From contig NZ_JBCHVB010000010.1 of NCBI RefSeq assembly GCF_039023475.1, positions 1 to 64,000 on the forward strand: 64,000 nt of DNA, given 5' to 3'. Made by a program: the position numbers and the translations under genes. Positions 10,165 to 18,296 of the stretch are shown in pieces. Source of the DNA: Erwinia sp039023475. Its GTDB lineage: Bacteria; Pseudomonadota; Gammaproteobacteria; Enterobacterales; Enterobacteriaceae. The notes below the pieces were generated by a model. It searched no databases and was not told the origin of the DNA. It worked only from the letters and a program-made list of their open reading frames with translations. Numbering within the stretch: the first letter of the stretch is position 1; each line of letters starts with the position of its first letter.

Positions 10165-10803
10165 TTAAATATCCTCGTCATTTATTACTCCCATATAAAG
10201 TTCCAGCAGGGAAAGATTATTAAGTAAAGAATGAAAATCATAGTCTCCTTTAAGATCGTACTTCTTCATAACATTGTATTTATGCGCATAAACTGTCTTG
10301 ACTGATAACCCAAGCGATTCAGCTGTTTGACGTACCGTATGGCCATTTTTCAGGTAACTTATCACTCTTAGCTGCACTAAAGACATACGAGCATAGCTGC
10401 ATCTGATACAGTCTGTCGGTTTGTAAGTTTTTGATTGTTCCGCACGGGCACTCTTCCATGCGTTAACCATTTTTTCTCTGACTATTTTTAAAGATGCAGT
10501 ACGATCGATCACAGTTAAAGATTGATAGCAAACGGGCAACTGTTCCGAAATAATGCTTTCAGTACGGTCGACAAAAACCAGTAACACACTTCCTTTTTTC
10601 CGAAAGCGATAAGCAGGCTGACACATAAAAATCCGCCATCGGGAAACGCTAATCAAAATAACATCCGCATTTTTCAGCGTTTCACTATCAAAACCTGAAG
10701 AAAATTCAATATCAATACAGGATATTAGTGTTTCTCCGATAATCTCAGAGATGCCAAGCCTAAAGTAATAATCGTCATCCATGCAAACTACCTTAAGAAC
10801 CAT
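10165..10803 (-). CDS. LuxR-type regulator with degenerate receiver domain
   Basis: I chose the ATG at 10803 because AAAGGAA lies just upstream; an in-frame GTG at 10821 would add six residues. The product of 212 residues has a receiver-like N-terminus (VVCMDDDYYFRLG gives the acidic pocket), but the usual phospho-aspartate position reads ADVILISVSRW, so phosphorylation is doubtful. A C-terminal LuxR/GerE helix-turn-helix lies at about residues 140-200 (VRQTAESLGLSVKTVYAHKYNVMKKYDL). It lies upstream of the OmpA-like gene in the same direction, 136 nt apart, so it may control the adhesin locus. It is distantly similar to RcsB and to the regulator at 12790-13446. Confidence 0.75.
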   Translation of the reverse strand: MVLKVVCMDDDYYFRLGISEIIGETLISCIDIEFSSGFDSETLKNADVILISVSRWRIFMCQPAYRFRKKGSVLLVFVDRTESIISEQLPVCYQSLTVIDRTASLKIVREKMVNAWKSARAEQSKTYKPTDCIRCSYARMSLVQLRVISYLKNGHTVRQTAESLGLSVKTVYAHKYNVMKKYDLKGDYDFHSLLNNLSLLELYMGVINDEDI

Positions 10804-10848
10804 CTTTTTTTCCTTTAGCACCCCAAACCATTGTTAACAATCTGCCTG

Positions 10849-11439
10849 CTAGATAAACTTCCCGTTAACCAGCTCAAGTTCTCCTTTCTCTTTCAACTCT
10901 TTTAGCACCCTGGAAATCGAACTTTTAGAGAGGTGCGAACTGTTCTCAATCAGGTAAAGTGCAGAAAACCTTTTTTTTAAATGCGGTGGTAGTGTTTTCC
11001 AGCGACCAATCAGAGAAAGTACCTCTTCGTGAGAGTTTCCCTTCGGCAATCGGATGTAATTCATCAAGTCAGAATACTGTCCTGACAGGATTGACATGGC
11101 GTCGTTAAATAAATCTTTTTCAAATATCAAGCGCCAGAATGACTCGTAGTCAATAAAACTGATTTTTCCATAATCTATTCTTTCAAGATAAATCGGCGGC
11201 TCGTCCAGCGCGGGCGTGACCCCAACCACTGATGGGGCAGAGAGGATATTAAGCACCTTATTCTCTCCTTTTAGCTTCAGCAAAAAATCGCCATCAAGAA
11301 TAAACATGACCCGACGTGTGTTGTCTTTGGTCAGATGATAACGGCGTTTACCTCTCGATATTTCATCGGGATTTGCCACCTGCGTAAAACCCACCAGTTC
11401 GTCGATGATTCGCTCATGATTTTCAGTCACTCTAAACAT
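10849..11439 (-). CDS. Winged-helix regulator of the YaiV/IprA type
   Basis: The 196-residue protein looks like a CRP-fold regulator: an N-terminal cyclic-nucleotide-binding-like beta-barrel (about residues 25-115: RRVMFILDGDFLLKLKGENKVLNILSAP) without an evident cAMP phosphate-binding motif, then a helical linker, then a C-terminal winged helix (about 130-196, SSHLSKSSISRVLKELKEKGELELVNGKFI). This layout is typical of YaiV of E. coli and IprA of Salmonella, the latter linked to oxidative stress resistance. It lies 45 nt upstream of the LuxR-type gene in the same direction and may share its transcript. The ligand and targets are unknown. The Shine-Dalgarno sequence is weak. Confidence 0.7.
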   Translation of the reverse strand: MFRVTENHERIIDELVGFTQVANPDEISRGKRRYHLTKDNTRRVMFILDGDFLLKLKGENKVLNILSAPSVVGVTPALDEPPIYLERIDYGKISFIDYESFWRLIFEKDLFNDAMSILSGQYSDLMNYIRLPKGNSHEEVLSLIGRWKTLPPHLKKRFSALYLIENSSHLSKSSISRVLKELKEKGELELVNGKFI

Positions 11440-12789
11440 ATCAGCTAACTCAATCTCACTGACGCCATAGCAACGCTTCGTAGCCAGCGATCAGTATAAA
11501 AAATTTATAAAAACCCTGTTTGTTATAATCTCTTTATTTTCCGCTGGTGCATTGCCTTTTGCCTGTATCACCTCCAGACGTGGTTGAAGAGGAAGAACCT
11601 CACTAACCCGGCCGGCTATAATAAAACCCCCTATATAAAACTCAATCCCACAAACAACGCAAAAGGAGGATTTTTAAGCTACTAAATTGAAAATAAGTAG
11701 CTTGTTATTCTATTTTCAGGCTTGAAATTAGCACGTTAAAGCCGCAAACAGAGTTATCCTGGTTGTGTTATAACTATTTTCTGAAAAATGAATTTTTCAA
11801 TCTCAATTTGAATCAGATGTTATAATCACGTATTGCACCCTGCGAAAAATAACGATTTTTTCTAAAAAACAGACCATTAATGAAACCCACACTACTATTT
11901 TGGATTCAATGTTAAAACCTAAAAAAATAACACCTCCGGGCACATTTATTTAATGCAAGTAAATCACAACCCAGAAAAAACAGACAATAAAATACATAAA
12001 TACCATATATTTAGTTTTTTATCTTACTTATTCATTAAATATCAGAATAAAAAACCAGTAAATAAAATCCGGAAGTTAATACCTGTAATTATTTTGCATT
12101 ACTTAAACCTGTAACCCATTCCCGCGCATTTTTACCCTCCCCCATGGTAGCTGCATCGCCCTCTCTCTGTACGACAACGGCCCTGCCGTTTGCTGAGTTT
12201 CGTTACTTTTCATTAATTAGACATGTACAATAGACCTGCTTTCCCTGCCCCTCTCAAAGAAAAAAGAGAGCTTTCAGATTTTTCCTGAGTAAAAAAGGGC
12301 CCTCCCGGTTTCTATGCAAATATTTTTAGTGTCATTTTGGAACGACTATCCTGCTGGATTTACTGCAAACTGCCGGGATAAGACCCGCACTGATATGTTT
12401 TTTCAGGCTGGTCATAATAATACCTATAGCGAGTCTCCTATACATTTTTGTCGAACCGATTATTATACTCAGCCGACGGGATTGATATCTTACTTCCTAA
12501 GTAACCGGTTCAGCCTGACAAAAGGTGCGGATGCTATCATTCCTTTTTCCCCTCTTTGCTTAAAAAGAACGTATTAAACTGTGCTGGAAACAGAAAGAAG
12601 GAAAGCCGTATTGCTGTCATGTCGGTCGGCCCTGAAAATCGCCAGCACCATGAGGGTTGAAGAACGACTAAAACCACATTTCATGCCAAATGTATTTAGC
12701 AAGCAGACGTTAGAGTTGCGTAAAAACGCCAAATACCCAGACGTCGGCTTTTACCTGTTTATCACTGATCAAAGGATTTATCAGACGGT
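11440..12789. other. AT-rich gene-less stretch between divergent regulators
   Basis: These 1.35 kb are clearly more AT-rich than the flanks and hold no convincing gene. Two small open frames on the plus strand (12314-12577, 12581-12847) have no recognisable product; the second overlaps the start of the next gene in another frame. An 8-bp inverted repeat AAGCTACT/AGTAGCTT with a 12-nt spacer lies at 11676-11703. The stretch probably contains the promoters of the divergent regulators and looks like a target for H-NS-type silencing. Confidence 0.6.
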
Positions 12790-13446
12790 ATGCTACGAGA
12801 AAAAAGGATCTTACGAATTGGGATATCTGAAGAAAGCCCCTTTATAGTGTATGCAATGCAGTCAATGCTGACAGCTGAGTTTTCTCCCGGGGTCGTTTGC
12901 ACATACCCCACTGACAGAGATGACCTGTTAATACGCCTTAAAGCAGACCCGGTAGATATATTAACCACTGATTTCAGCTATGGTTTAGACAGGGATGGTT
13001 TATGTGAGATAAAGAAAACAGAGGAACTGCATCTGAAATTCCCAGAAATGAAAATCATTTTATTCACTGCACAGCACAGATATTCATCTCTAATAAAAGC
13101 GATGCAAGCTCCGGCTAATGCTGTTGTTAGCGCGCATGATAATACTCAGGAATTGATTAGGGCATTTCACTGGGTTATTTCAGCTAACAAGAGGGTATTC
13201 TACTCCGCAGAGATACAACGTATAGCGGAAGAAGCCCTACCCGCTTCGGGCGATGATATATTATCACCGTCGGAGGGGGAAGTTATCAAACTTTTCGCCA
13301 TGGGTTACAATCTGACGGATATCGCAAGATTACGTAAGCGCAGCGTGAGTACCGTGGCAACACAAAAATATAATGCAATGCGTAAACTCCAGTTGCGATC
13401 TAATACGGATTTAATAAAGCATGCTTTTGCTCAAGGGTTAATCTGA
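12790..13446 (+). CDS. RcsB-like LuxR-family response regulator
   Basis: The 218-residue protein has an N-terminal receiver domain (about 7-125) with the phospho-acceptor candidate Asp61 in DILTTDFSYG, which aligns with the RcsB motif DVLITDLSMP. The acidic pocket is reduced (ISEESP in place of ADDHP). The C-terminal LuxR helix-turn-helix lies at about 150-215 (LSPSEGEVIKLFAMGYNLTDIARLRKRSVSTVATQKYNAMRKL), close to RcsB. No sensor kinase gene is adjacent. It is divergent from the YaiV-like regulator and shares the motif KYN.M.K.L with the regulator at 10165-10803, so the two are probably paralogues acting on the adhesin locus or on capsule and motility genes; this last step is inference. Confidence 0.8.
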   Translation: MLREKRILRIGISEESPFIVYAMQSMLTAEFSPGVVCTYPTDRDDLLIRLKADPVDILTTDFSYGLDRDGLCEIKKTEELHLKFPEMKIILFTAQHRYSSLIKAMQAPANAVVSAHDNTQELIRAFHWVISANKRVFYSAEIQRIAEEALPASGDDILSPSEGEVIKLFAMGYNLTDIARLRKRSVSTVATQKYNAMRKLQLRSNTDLIKHAFAQGLI

Positions 13447-13827
13447 CCTGACTTTTTTTGTGAAAAAAAGTGATGAGGCTTATTAAGATCAGGCTGGTTC
13501 ATCAAGTTGCACTTTCTTTATCCGCTACGCATATTCAACAAGCTAGATCCGGCCGCTTTGCTTATCAAACGGGCATTTCCCAGCATATAAACTCCGCGAA
13601 GCAGACAAGCTGCATTTTTTTCGAATCAGATATGCTGCCGGCGTGCGGGTTTTCCAGAGCGATCGGATAGTGAGTATTTATGCGGCAGTAATTCATATCA
13701 TGGTGCTATACGTTTATCTTAAGAATCAGGTTTGCCGGCAATGCAAGAGGCATTGTTGTATATATTTGTACATTCATTACTTCAATAAACAATGGTCTTA
13801 TTCATATTAATTCATCAAGGAAAAAAG
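13447..13827. other. Gene-less stretch with an A/T hairpin
   Basis: ACTTTTTTT and AAAAAAAGT form a 9-bp stem with a 3-nt loop at 13451-13471, just after the regulator stop, and may terminate its transcript. The rest contains no convincing gene; a 66-codon frame at 13470-13670 has no family resemblance. The promoter of the DUF1090 gene must lie at the right end. Confidence 0.5.
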
Positions 13828-14250
13828 ATGTTAAGGACGATTGCTTTTATTTTATTGTCTTCCTGCTCTACGGTGACTTTCGCCAGTACAACTTCGTGCG
13901 CTGAGCAACGCTCAGATATCGCATCGAAGCTCGACACAGCAGAAGCCGATGGTGACTCGTATGAAATTTCCAGACTCCAGCTCGCACAGGAGAAGGTAAA
14001 CACTTACTGCACTGACGATCGCCAGTACCAACGGGCTTCGCGCGATGTCGCGAATAAAAAACGTAAGGTTGCTGAGATTGAGGAAGATATTCAGGAAGCG
14101 CAACGGGATTACAATGAAGCCGCTGAAGATGCCAATGTGCGTAAGATAGAGAAATATCAGCGGAAGATAGCGGAGAAAAAACGCAAGCTTGAAGAGGCGA
14201 AAGAGGAAGAGAAAAACGCCGAAGCCGATTTAGCTGCGTTTGCAAATTGA
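13828..14250 (+). CDS. DUF1090 family periplasmic protein (YqjC-like)
   Basis: The ATG at 13828 has the RBS AAGGAAAA and gives a 140-residue protein with a signal peptide (MLRTIAFILLSSCSTVTFA). The mature part starts with a cysteine-containing head (TSCAEQRSDIASKL ... TYCTDDRQ) and continues as a strongly charged helix rich in Lys and Glu (about 80-140) that should form a coiled coil. This is the DUF1090 layout of E. coli YqjC, which is slightly shorter. In E. coli yqjC lies in an operon with yqjDEK; here it stands alone and faces a yfaZ-type gene. Its function is unknown. Confidence 0.8.
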   Translation: MLRTIAFILLSSCSTVTFASTTSCAEQRSDIASKLDTAEADGDSYEISRLQLAQEKVNTYCTDDRQYQRASRDVANKKRKVAEIEEDIQEAQRDYNEAAEDANVRKIEKYQRKIAEKKRKLEEAKEEEKNAEADLAAFAN

Positions 14251-14262
14251 CGGTATAGATGA

Positions 14263-14296
14263 CTGGCTGCCAGAAGCCCATTTGTCTGGCAGCCAG
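14263..14296. terminator. Stem-loop between convergent genes
   Basis: CTGGCTGCCAGA and TCTGGCAGCCAG form a perfect 12-bp stem with a 10-nt loop between the convergent DUF1090 and YfaZ genes. There is no U-run on the 3' side on either strand, so efficiency is uncertain. Confidence 0.6.
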
Positions 14297-14306
14297 AAAA
14301 AACAGA

Positions 14307-14849
14307 TCAGAAATTAACCTGCCCACCGATGTAAGGTCCTTCCACCAGACGCTGATTCTCACGCGTCCCTTTTCCATCCATACCGATATAGCGATAGCCC
14401 GCTTTCAGCATGACCAGATCAATGGGTTTCCAGCTGACGCCGGCATCCGCATCCAGATAGCTTTTCGAGGTATTGCTCATCTGACGAGGAGCGGTATACA
14501 TGCTGCCGTAAAGTCCGACCTGTGAAATAACGGGAATAGTGACACCAACGCCGACCGGAAAAACGACGCCTTCACTGCTGCCTGCCGCGCCCTTCACATA
14601 ATCCGCCTGGATACCCACACTCACATCGACCGCGCCCGCTTTCATATTCAGTCCGGCTTCAGCACCCGTTTTCTCACGCCCGTTTTCATTATTTTTAATC
14701 CAGTTGCCGTTGATATAAAGGCCTTCACTCTCCTGCCCCATGCCGACAGTCAAATCTGTGAAGTTTTTACCAACGTTCAGGCTTCCATCTACGGCGTTTG
14801 CTGCCGGAATAGCAGCCGCGACCAGTAAGGCAGAAGTCAGGGTAAGCAT
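14307..14849 (-). CDS. YfaZ-family outer membrane protein, start region out of frame
   Basis: The frame encodes 180 residues ending in a beta-barrel-like pattern and a terminal Phe (GPYIGGQVNF), as usual for outer membrane proteins; motifs GYRYIGMDGKG and SWKPIDL match the YfaZ family, as does the paralogue at 43316-43861. The ATG at 14849 has no Shine-Dalgarno and leaves a signal peptide without basic residues. A well placed GGAG (14885-14882) precedes ATG codons at 14872 and 14866, but these are out of frame by one base because of an A7 tract (14862-14856). With eight A residues the start would read MPMQKKRLMLTLTS, a normal signal peptide. It may be a phase-variable gene, a fresh pseudogene or a sequence error. 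Confidence 0.7.
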   Translation of the reverse strand: MLTLTSALLVAAAIPAANAVDGSLNVGKNFTDLTVGMGQESEGLYINGNWIKNNENGREKTGAEAGLNMKAGAVDVSVGIQADYVKGAAGSSEGVVFPVGVGVTIPVISQVGLYGSMYTAPRQMSNTSKSYLDADAGVSWKPIDLVMLKAGYRYIGMDGKGTRENQRLVEGPYIGGQVNF

Positions 14850-15086
14850 GAGGCGTTTTTTTGCATAGGCATAAAAATATTCTCCAGGTTGTCAGTTTCA
14901 GGGCATCTCCCTGATGTGACCCATAAGACAATTCCTACCCACATTGCGCAATTTAAATCTTAAAAAAGGTATTTTTTAGTTTTAAAATCTGAATTTAACT
15001 TAATTTTTAGATTAAATACCCAACAAAACCTCACCGGAAATTACGTGTTAAATAACGTATGTAGTGAGCTCGCTTTGTGGGTCTGC

Positions 15087-15148
15087 GGCAGGAGGCAGGA
15101 GGCAGGAGGCAGGAGGCAGGAGGCAGGAGGCAGGAGGCAGGAGGCAGG
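15087..15148. repeat. Heptanucleotide tandem repeat GGCAGGA x 8.9
   Basis: Eight perfect copies of GGCAGGA are followed by a partial copy. The tract lies between the 3' end of the FidL-like gene and the YfaZ gene, about 215 nt upstream of the latter's start, thus in its likely promoter or leader region. A period of seven makes copy number changes by slippage likely. Confidence 0.95.
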
Positions 15149-15208
15149 GCGAGCGTAACGGCTGGCTCACCCTGTGAACATGCGTTTGACCAGCCACACT
15201 ATCGGTGT

Positions 15209-15703
15209 TTAATAACGCTGGCAGGTAAAAAGATAGGAAAGCGGCCCGCTGATCAGATAGGCGCTTTCATCCACTTTATCGATATTGAGCTGCAGATAGG
15301 CGGGATCAAGCGTGAGCTCCGCCAGCAGCGCATTAAATAGGTTATCGGGCGTAGTGTCGGTAGAAGACGTTATCGTTTTAGTAATCTGATAGCGGTAGGT
15401 ATCGTAATCGATTTTTTCTCCCTCCGTCAGAACGATTCTTCTGTTGAGGGTGCTGATATTCTCTCCGCTGGTTACCTGCCCATTGATTAACAGGTAACCC
15501 GAATTTTTATTCTGGAAACGCAAATCCTGAGTGACGGCGAACTCCAGCTTATTTCCCTCGCTGCGACTGAGATCGTAGCGGGTGTATGTCGCACAGCGGA
15601 ACGGATAAGACTCAGCGCGATGGGTAAACCAGAAAATGCCGATAGAGAGCGCAGTCAGTGCGGTCAGCACAAAAGCGAGAATAATACCGGTATGCCGTTT
15701 CAA
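15209..15703 (-). CDS. FidL-like membrane-anchored protein
   Basis: The 164-residue protein has one N-terminal membrane anchor (about residues 7-27, IILAFVLTALTALSIGIFWF) and a periplasmic domain rich in beta strands, with two cysteines (FRCATYTRYDL near residue 36, FTCQRY at the end) that could form a disulfide. The start ATG overlaps the stop of the upstream regulator (ATGA at 15703-15700), so translation is coupled. The pairing with a CadC-like transmembrane regulator is the known arrangement of FidL-type genes. By analogy with ToxR/ToxS it could modulate its partner, but this is inference. Confidence 0.75.
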   Translation of the reverse strand: MKRHTGIILAFVLTALTALSIGIFWFTHRAESYPFRCATYTRYDLSRSEGNKLEFAVTQDLRFQNKNSGYLLINGQVTSGENISTLNRRIVLTEGEKIDYDTYRYQITKTITSSTDTTPDNLFNALLAELTLDPAYLQLNIDKVDESAYLISGPLSYLFTCQRY

Positions 15704-16509
15704 TCCATTCTCCAGTCGAGATAATAAAAGTTCTCACACGAAATAATATGTCCACCGCTGTTGAGTTTGCAGGAGGAAAGCATAGTACGACCGTAATTCT
15801 GCGGCGTAAACGAGGTGTAATTACCAAAATAGATACGGTGAGCGCTGTCACAGGTCTGATGGTTTTCACGGAGCATCTGCAAAATTTGCTTATCCAACGA
15901 GGGGCGTTCTGCTACAGCAAGGCCTTCTAATAGCACCACCTCACAGCCGCCAGCCAGTTCTATTGTGCTGGCCGGCATTCCTCGTTCGGAGAGCGAGATA
16001 AACAGAAAATAGCCGCCTGCGCCAGCAAGCAGGATAGCCAGCATCAAGAGTGAAATAAGCCGGCTGCTCAGGCGGAGCGCGTTACCTGACGCTTTTGCTT
16101 CCGGTTCGGGCAGCGGTTGATGATTTTCTGTCGCCGCAGCCTCATGTGGCGCCTCTTCTGAGGCTAATGCTGGCGTCCCCGGAACTTGCTCAATTTTAAT
16201 CTCAGTATTAAGGCGGATGCCAATTTTAGGGATGGTGACGATAAGGTTTTCACAACCATAAGCGGCAAGTGCCCTTCTCAGCATACTGAGATACTGGTTG
16301 AGATTGCTGTTCGATCCGCGCAGGCCATATTTGTCCCACACTTCCGTTAGCAAAACGTCCCGGTTCAGTATCTCCCCTTCAGATTTCAACAATAGCTCAA
16401 AGAGGCGGCCCGAAGAGATGCTGAGGCTCAGCGATTCCTGAGTGGGGATATGAGTCAGAGTACAATCCTCTGAGTTATAGGTAATACTGTCATCTATGAT
16501 ATAATTCAT
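15700..16509 (-). CDS. CadC/ToxR-like transmembrane winged-helix regulator
   Basis: The 269-residue protein has an N-terminal OmpR-type winged helix (about 10-105: LLKSEGEILNRDVLLTEVWDKYGLRGSNSNLNQYLSMLRRAL), a proline/glutamate-rich linker (about 110-140), a membrane segment at about 147-170 (LISLLMLAILLAGAGGYFLF) and a short periplasmic part with four cysteines (GGCEVV, QTCDSA, SSCKLN, ISCENF). This is the one-component membrane regulator design of CadC and ToxR, with sensing in the periplasm, perhaps by disulfide state. It is cotranscribed with the FidL-like gene and divergent from norV, at the place where E. coli has norR. It has no AAA+ domain and cannot replace NorR at a sigma-54 promoter. 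Confidence 0.8.
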   Translation of the reverse strand: MNYIIDDSITYNSEDCTLTHIPTQESLSLSISSGRLFELLLKSEGEILNRDVLLTEVWDKYGLRGSNSNLNQYLSMLRRALAAYGCENLIVTIPKIGIRLNTEIKIEQVPGTPALASEEAPHEAAATENHQPLPEPEAKASGNALRLSSRLISLLMLAILLAGAGGYFLFISLSERGMPASTIELAGGCEVVLLEGLAVAERPSLDKQILQMLRENHQTCDSAHRIYFGNYTSFTPQNYGRTMLSSCKLNSGGHIISCENFYYLDWRMD

Positions 16510-16711
16510 TGATAAATCACTAAATTTCCGTCACTTCATGCCAGTACAAGGTCGCGTTAAGCACCTGATAAGCCCGCCCGCATCATCCCTTACGAAAACA
16601 GACTACTGAGGTAACCGTCAGTCGTGCCAGATAAAATTGAAGAATAGCACAGTAGAACATTTTCCCGCTGGTGAGTAAGCAGCCACCAACGTTTTGCTCC
16701 TCCTGCTTATT

Positions 16712-16722
16712 GTCAAATTAAC
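16712..16722 (+). promoter_or_regulatory. Candidate NorR half-site arrangement GT-N7-AC
   Basis: GTCAAATTAAC fits the GT-N7-AC core described for NorR enhancer sites and lies about 90 nt upstream of the -24 element. Only one such element was clear, while the E. coli operon has three. Confidence 0.4.
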
Positions 16723-16798
16723 AATAACGTTGCCATAAATACAGTGTCAAAACCGCACCGCCCTAAAATTAAACCATATAAATCAATAAATTAAAATA

Positions 16799-16814
16799 TG
16801 GCACGGTTAATGCA
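16799..16814 (+). promoter_or_regulatory. Sigma-54 promoter of norVW
   Basis: TGGCACGGTTAATGCA matches the -24/-12 consensus: the invariant GG (16800-16801) and GC (16812-16813) are separated by exactly 10 nt. It lies 41 nt upstream of the norV ATG. Known norVW operons depend on sigma-54 and the NO sensor NorR. Confidence 0.85.
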
Positions 16815-16855
16815 ATCTGGTTAGCGTTAATCTACTCACCGCAGGAGCGGCAAAA

Positions 16856-18292
16856 ATGAGCAATATTCATGTAAAAAATAACGTTACCTGGATTGGCCAG
16901 CGTGACTGGAGCGTACGGGACTTTCACGGCACCGAATATAAAACGCTGCGCGGTTCAAGCTACAACAGCTATCTGGTCCGTGAAGGTAAAAATTTCATCA
17001 TTGATACCGTTGATTATAAATTCAGCCGGGAATTCGTTCAGAACCTGCGTGCTGCAATCGATCTGGAAAAGCTGGACTTTATCGTCATCAACCATGCCGA
17101 AGAAGATCACGCCGGGGCACTTACCGAACTGCTGAGCGACATCCCGACCATTCCGATCTACTGTACTGCCGCCGCTATCGACTCAATAAACGGCCATCAC
17201 CATCATCCTGAATGGAACTTTAACGTGGTGAAAACCGGTGACACTATCGATATTGGCAACGGTAAATCCATCATCTTTATCGAAACCCCAATGCTTCACT
17301 GGCCTGACAGCATGATGACTTATCTGACCGGTGACGCCATCCTCTTCTCTAACGACGCGTTCGGTCAGCACTACTGCGATGAACACCTGTTCAACGATGA
17401 GGTGAACCAGATTGAACTCTATGAGGAGTGCCAGCGCTACTTCGCTAATATCCTGACGCCGTTCAGCCGTCTGGTAAAACCCAAAGTCGATGAGCTGCTG
17501 GGCTTCAACGTGCCGGTAGAGATGATCGCCACCTCTCACGGTGTGGTATGGCGAGATAACCCGCTGCAAATCGTTCATAAATACCTTGAGTGGGCAAACG
17601 ACTATCAGGAAGACCGCATCACCATCTTCTACGATACGATGAGCAACAACACCCGCATGATGGCTGACGCGATCGCGCAGGGGATCCGCCAGACCGACCC
17701 GCGCGTTGCCGTAAAAGTCTTTAATCTCTCCAACGCGGATAAAAACGACGTGCTCACTAACGTCTTCTGCTCTAAGGGAATTCTGGCCGGTACCTCAACC
17801 ATGAATAACGTCATGATGCCGAAGGTAGCCGGGATGATTGAAGAGCTGACGGGCCTGCGTTTTAAAAATAAACGGGGTGCCGCTTTTGGTTCTCACGGCT
17901 GGACGGGGGGCGCTGTCGACCGTCTGCAGACCCGCCTGATGGATGCCGGCTTTGATATTTCCGCCTCGCACAAAACCAAATGGCGTCCCGATTTCGACGC
18001 GCTGGAAACCTGTCGGGAATATGGCCGTGACATCGCACGCGCCTGGGCCCTGAGTCCGCTGCCTGAAGCCGCCCGGGAAGCCAAAGAAGCGGCCGGGGTG
18101 GAAATAAGCAATCCGGGCGATCCTGTCGGGCAGTGCATGATCTGTACGGTATGCCAGTGGGTATATGACCCGGCGAAAGGGGAACCCGGTCAGGAAGTTG
18201 AACCCGGCACGCCCTGGGAAGCGGTCCCGGAAGATTTTCTCTGTCCGGAGTGCGGTCTGGGAAAAGCGGTTTTCGAACCTCTGGAGAGCTAA
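16856..18292 (+). CDS. norV: Anaerobic nitric oxide reductase flavorubredoxin
   Basis: NorV reduces nitric oxide to nitrous oxide in the cytoplasm under low oxygen. The 478-residue protein shows all three domains: a metallo-beta-lactamase-like diiron domain (about 1-250) with the HAEEDHAG motif at about 79-86 and later ligands in SHGVVW; a flavodoxin domain (about 255-395; ITIFYDTMSNNTRMMADAI is the FMN phosphate loop); and a C-terminal rubredoxin (about 420-475) with two iron-binding CxxC motifs (CTVC, CPEC). The ATG has the RBS AGGAG. The norW start follows 4 nt after the stop. A sigma-54 promoter precedes it. Confidence 0.98.
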   Translation: MSNIHVKNNVTWIGQRDWSVRDFHGTEYKTLRGSSYNSYLVREGKNFIIDTVDYKFSREFVQNLRAAIDLEKLDFIVINHAEEDHAGALTELLSDIPTIPIYCTAAAIDSINGHHHHPEWNFNVVKTGDTIDIGNGKSIIFIETPMLHWPDSMMTYLTGDAILFSNDAFGQHYCDEHLFNDEVNQIELYEECQRYFANILTPFSRLVKPKVDELLGFNVPVEMIATSHGVVWRDNPLQIVHKYLEWANDYQEDRITIFYDTMSNNTRMMADAIAQGIRQTDPRVAVKVFNLSNADKNDVLTNVFCSKGILAGTSTMNNVMMPKVAGMIEELTGLRFKNKRGAAFGSHGWTGGAVDRLQTRLMDAGFDISASHKTKWRPDFDALETCREYGRDIARAWALSPLPEAAREAKEAAGVEISNPGDPVGQCMICTVCQWVYDPAKGEPGQEVEPGTPWEAVPEDFLCPECGLGKAVFEPLES

Positions 18293-18296
18293 CAGC

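Noticed and set aside
12314..12577. 87-codon frame in the AT-rich stretch
   Set aside because: No RBS at a good distance, no known domain and a composition expected by chance.
12581..12847. Possible small gene upstream of the RcsB-like regulator
   Set aside because: It starts with GTG, has no clear RBS, shows no family resemblance and overlaps the regulator start by 58 nt in another frame.
13470..13670. 66-codon frame behind the RcsB-like gene
   Set aside because: It begins inside the A/T hairpin of the preceding gene, has no proper RBS and no family.
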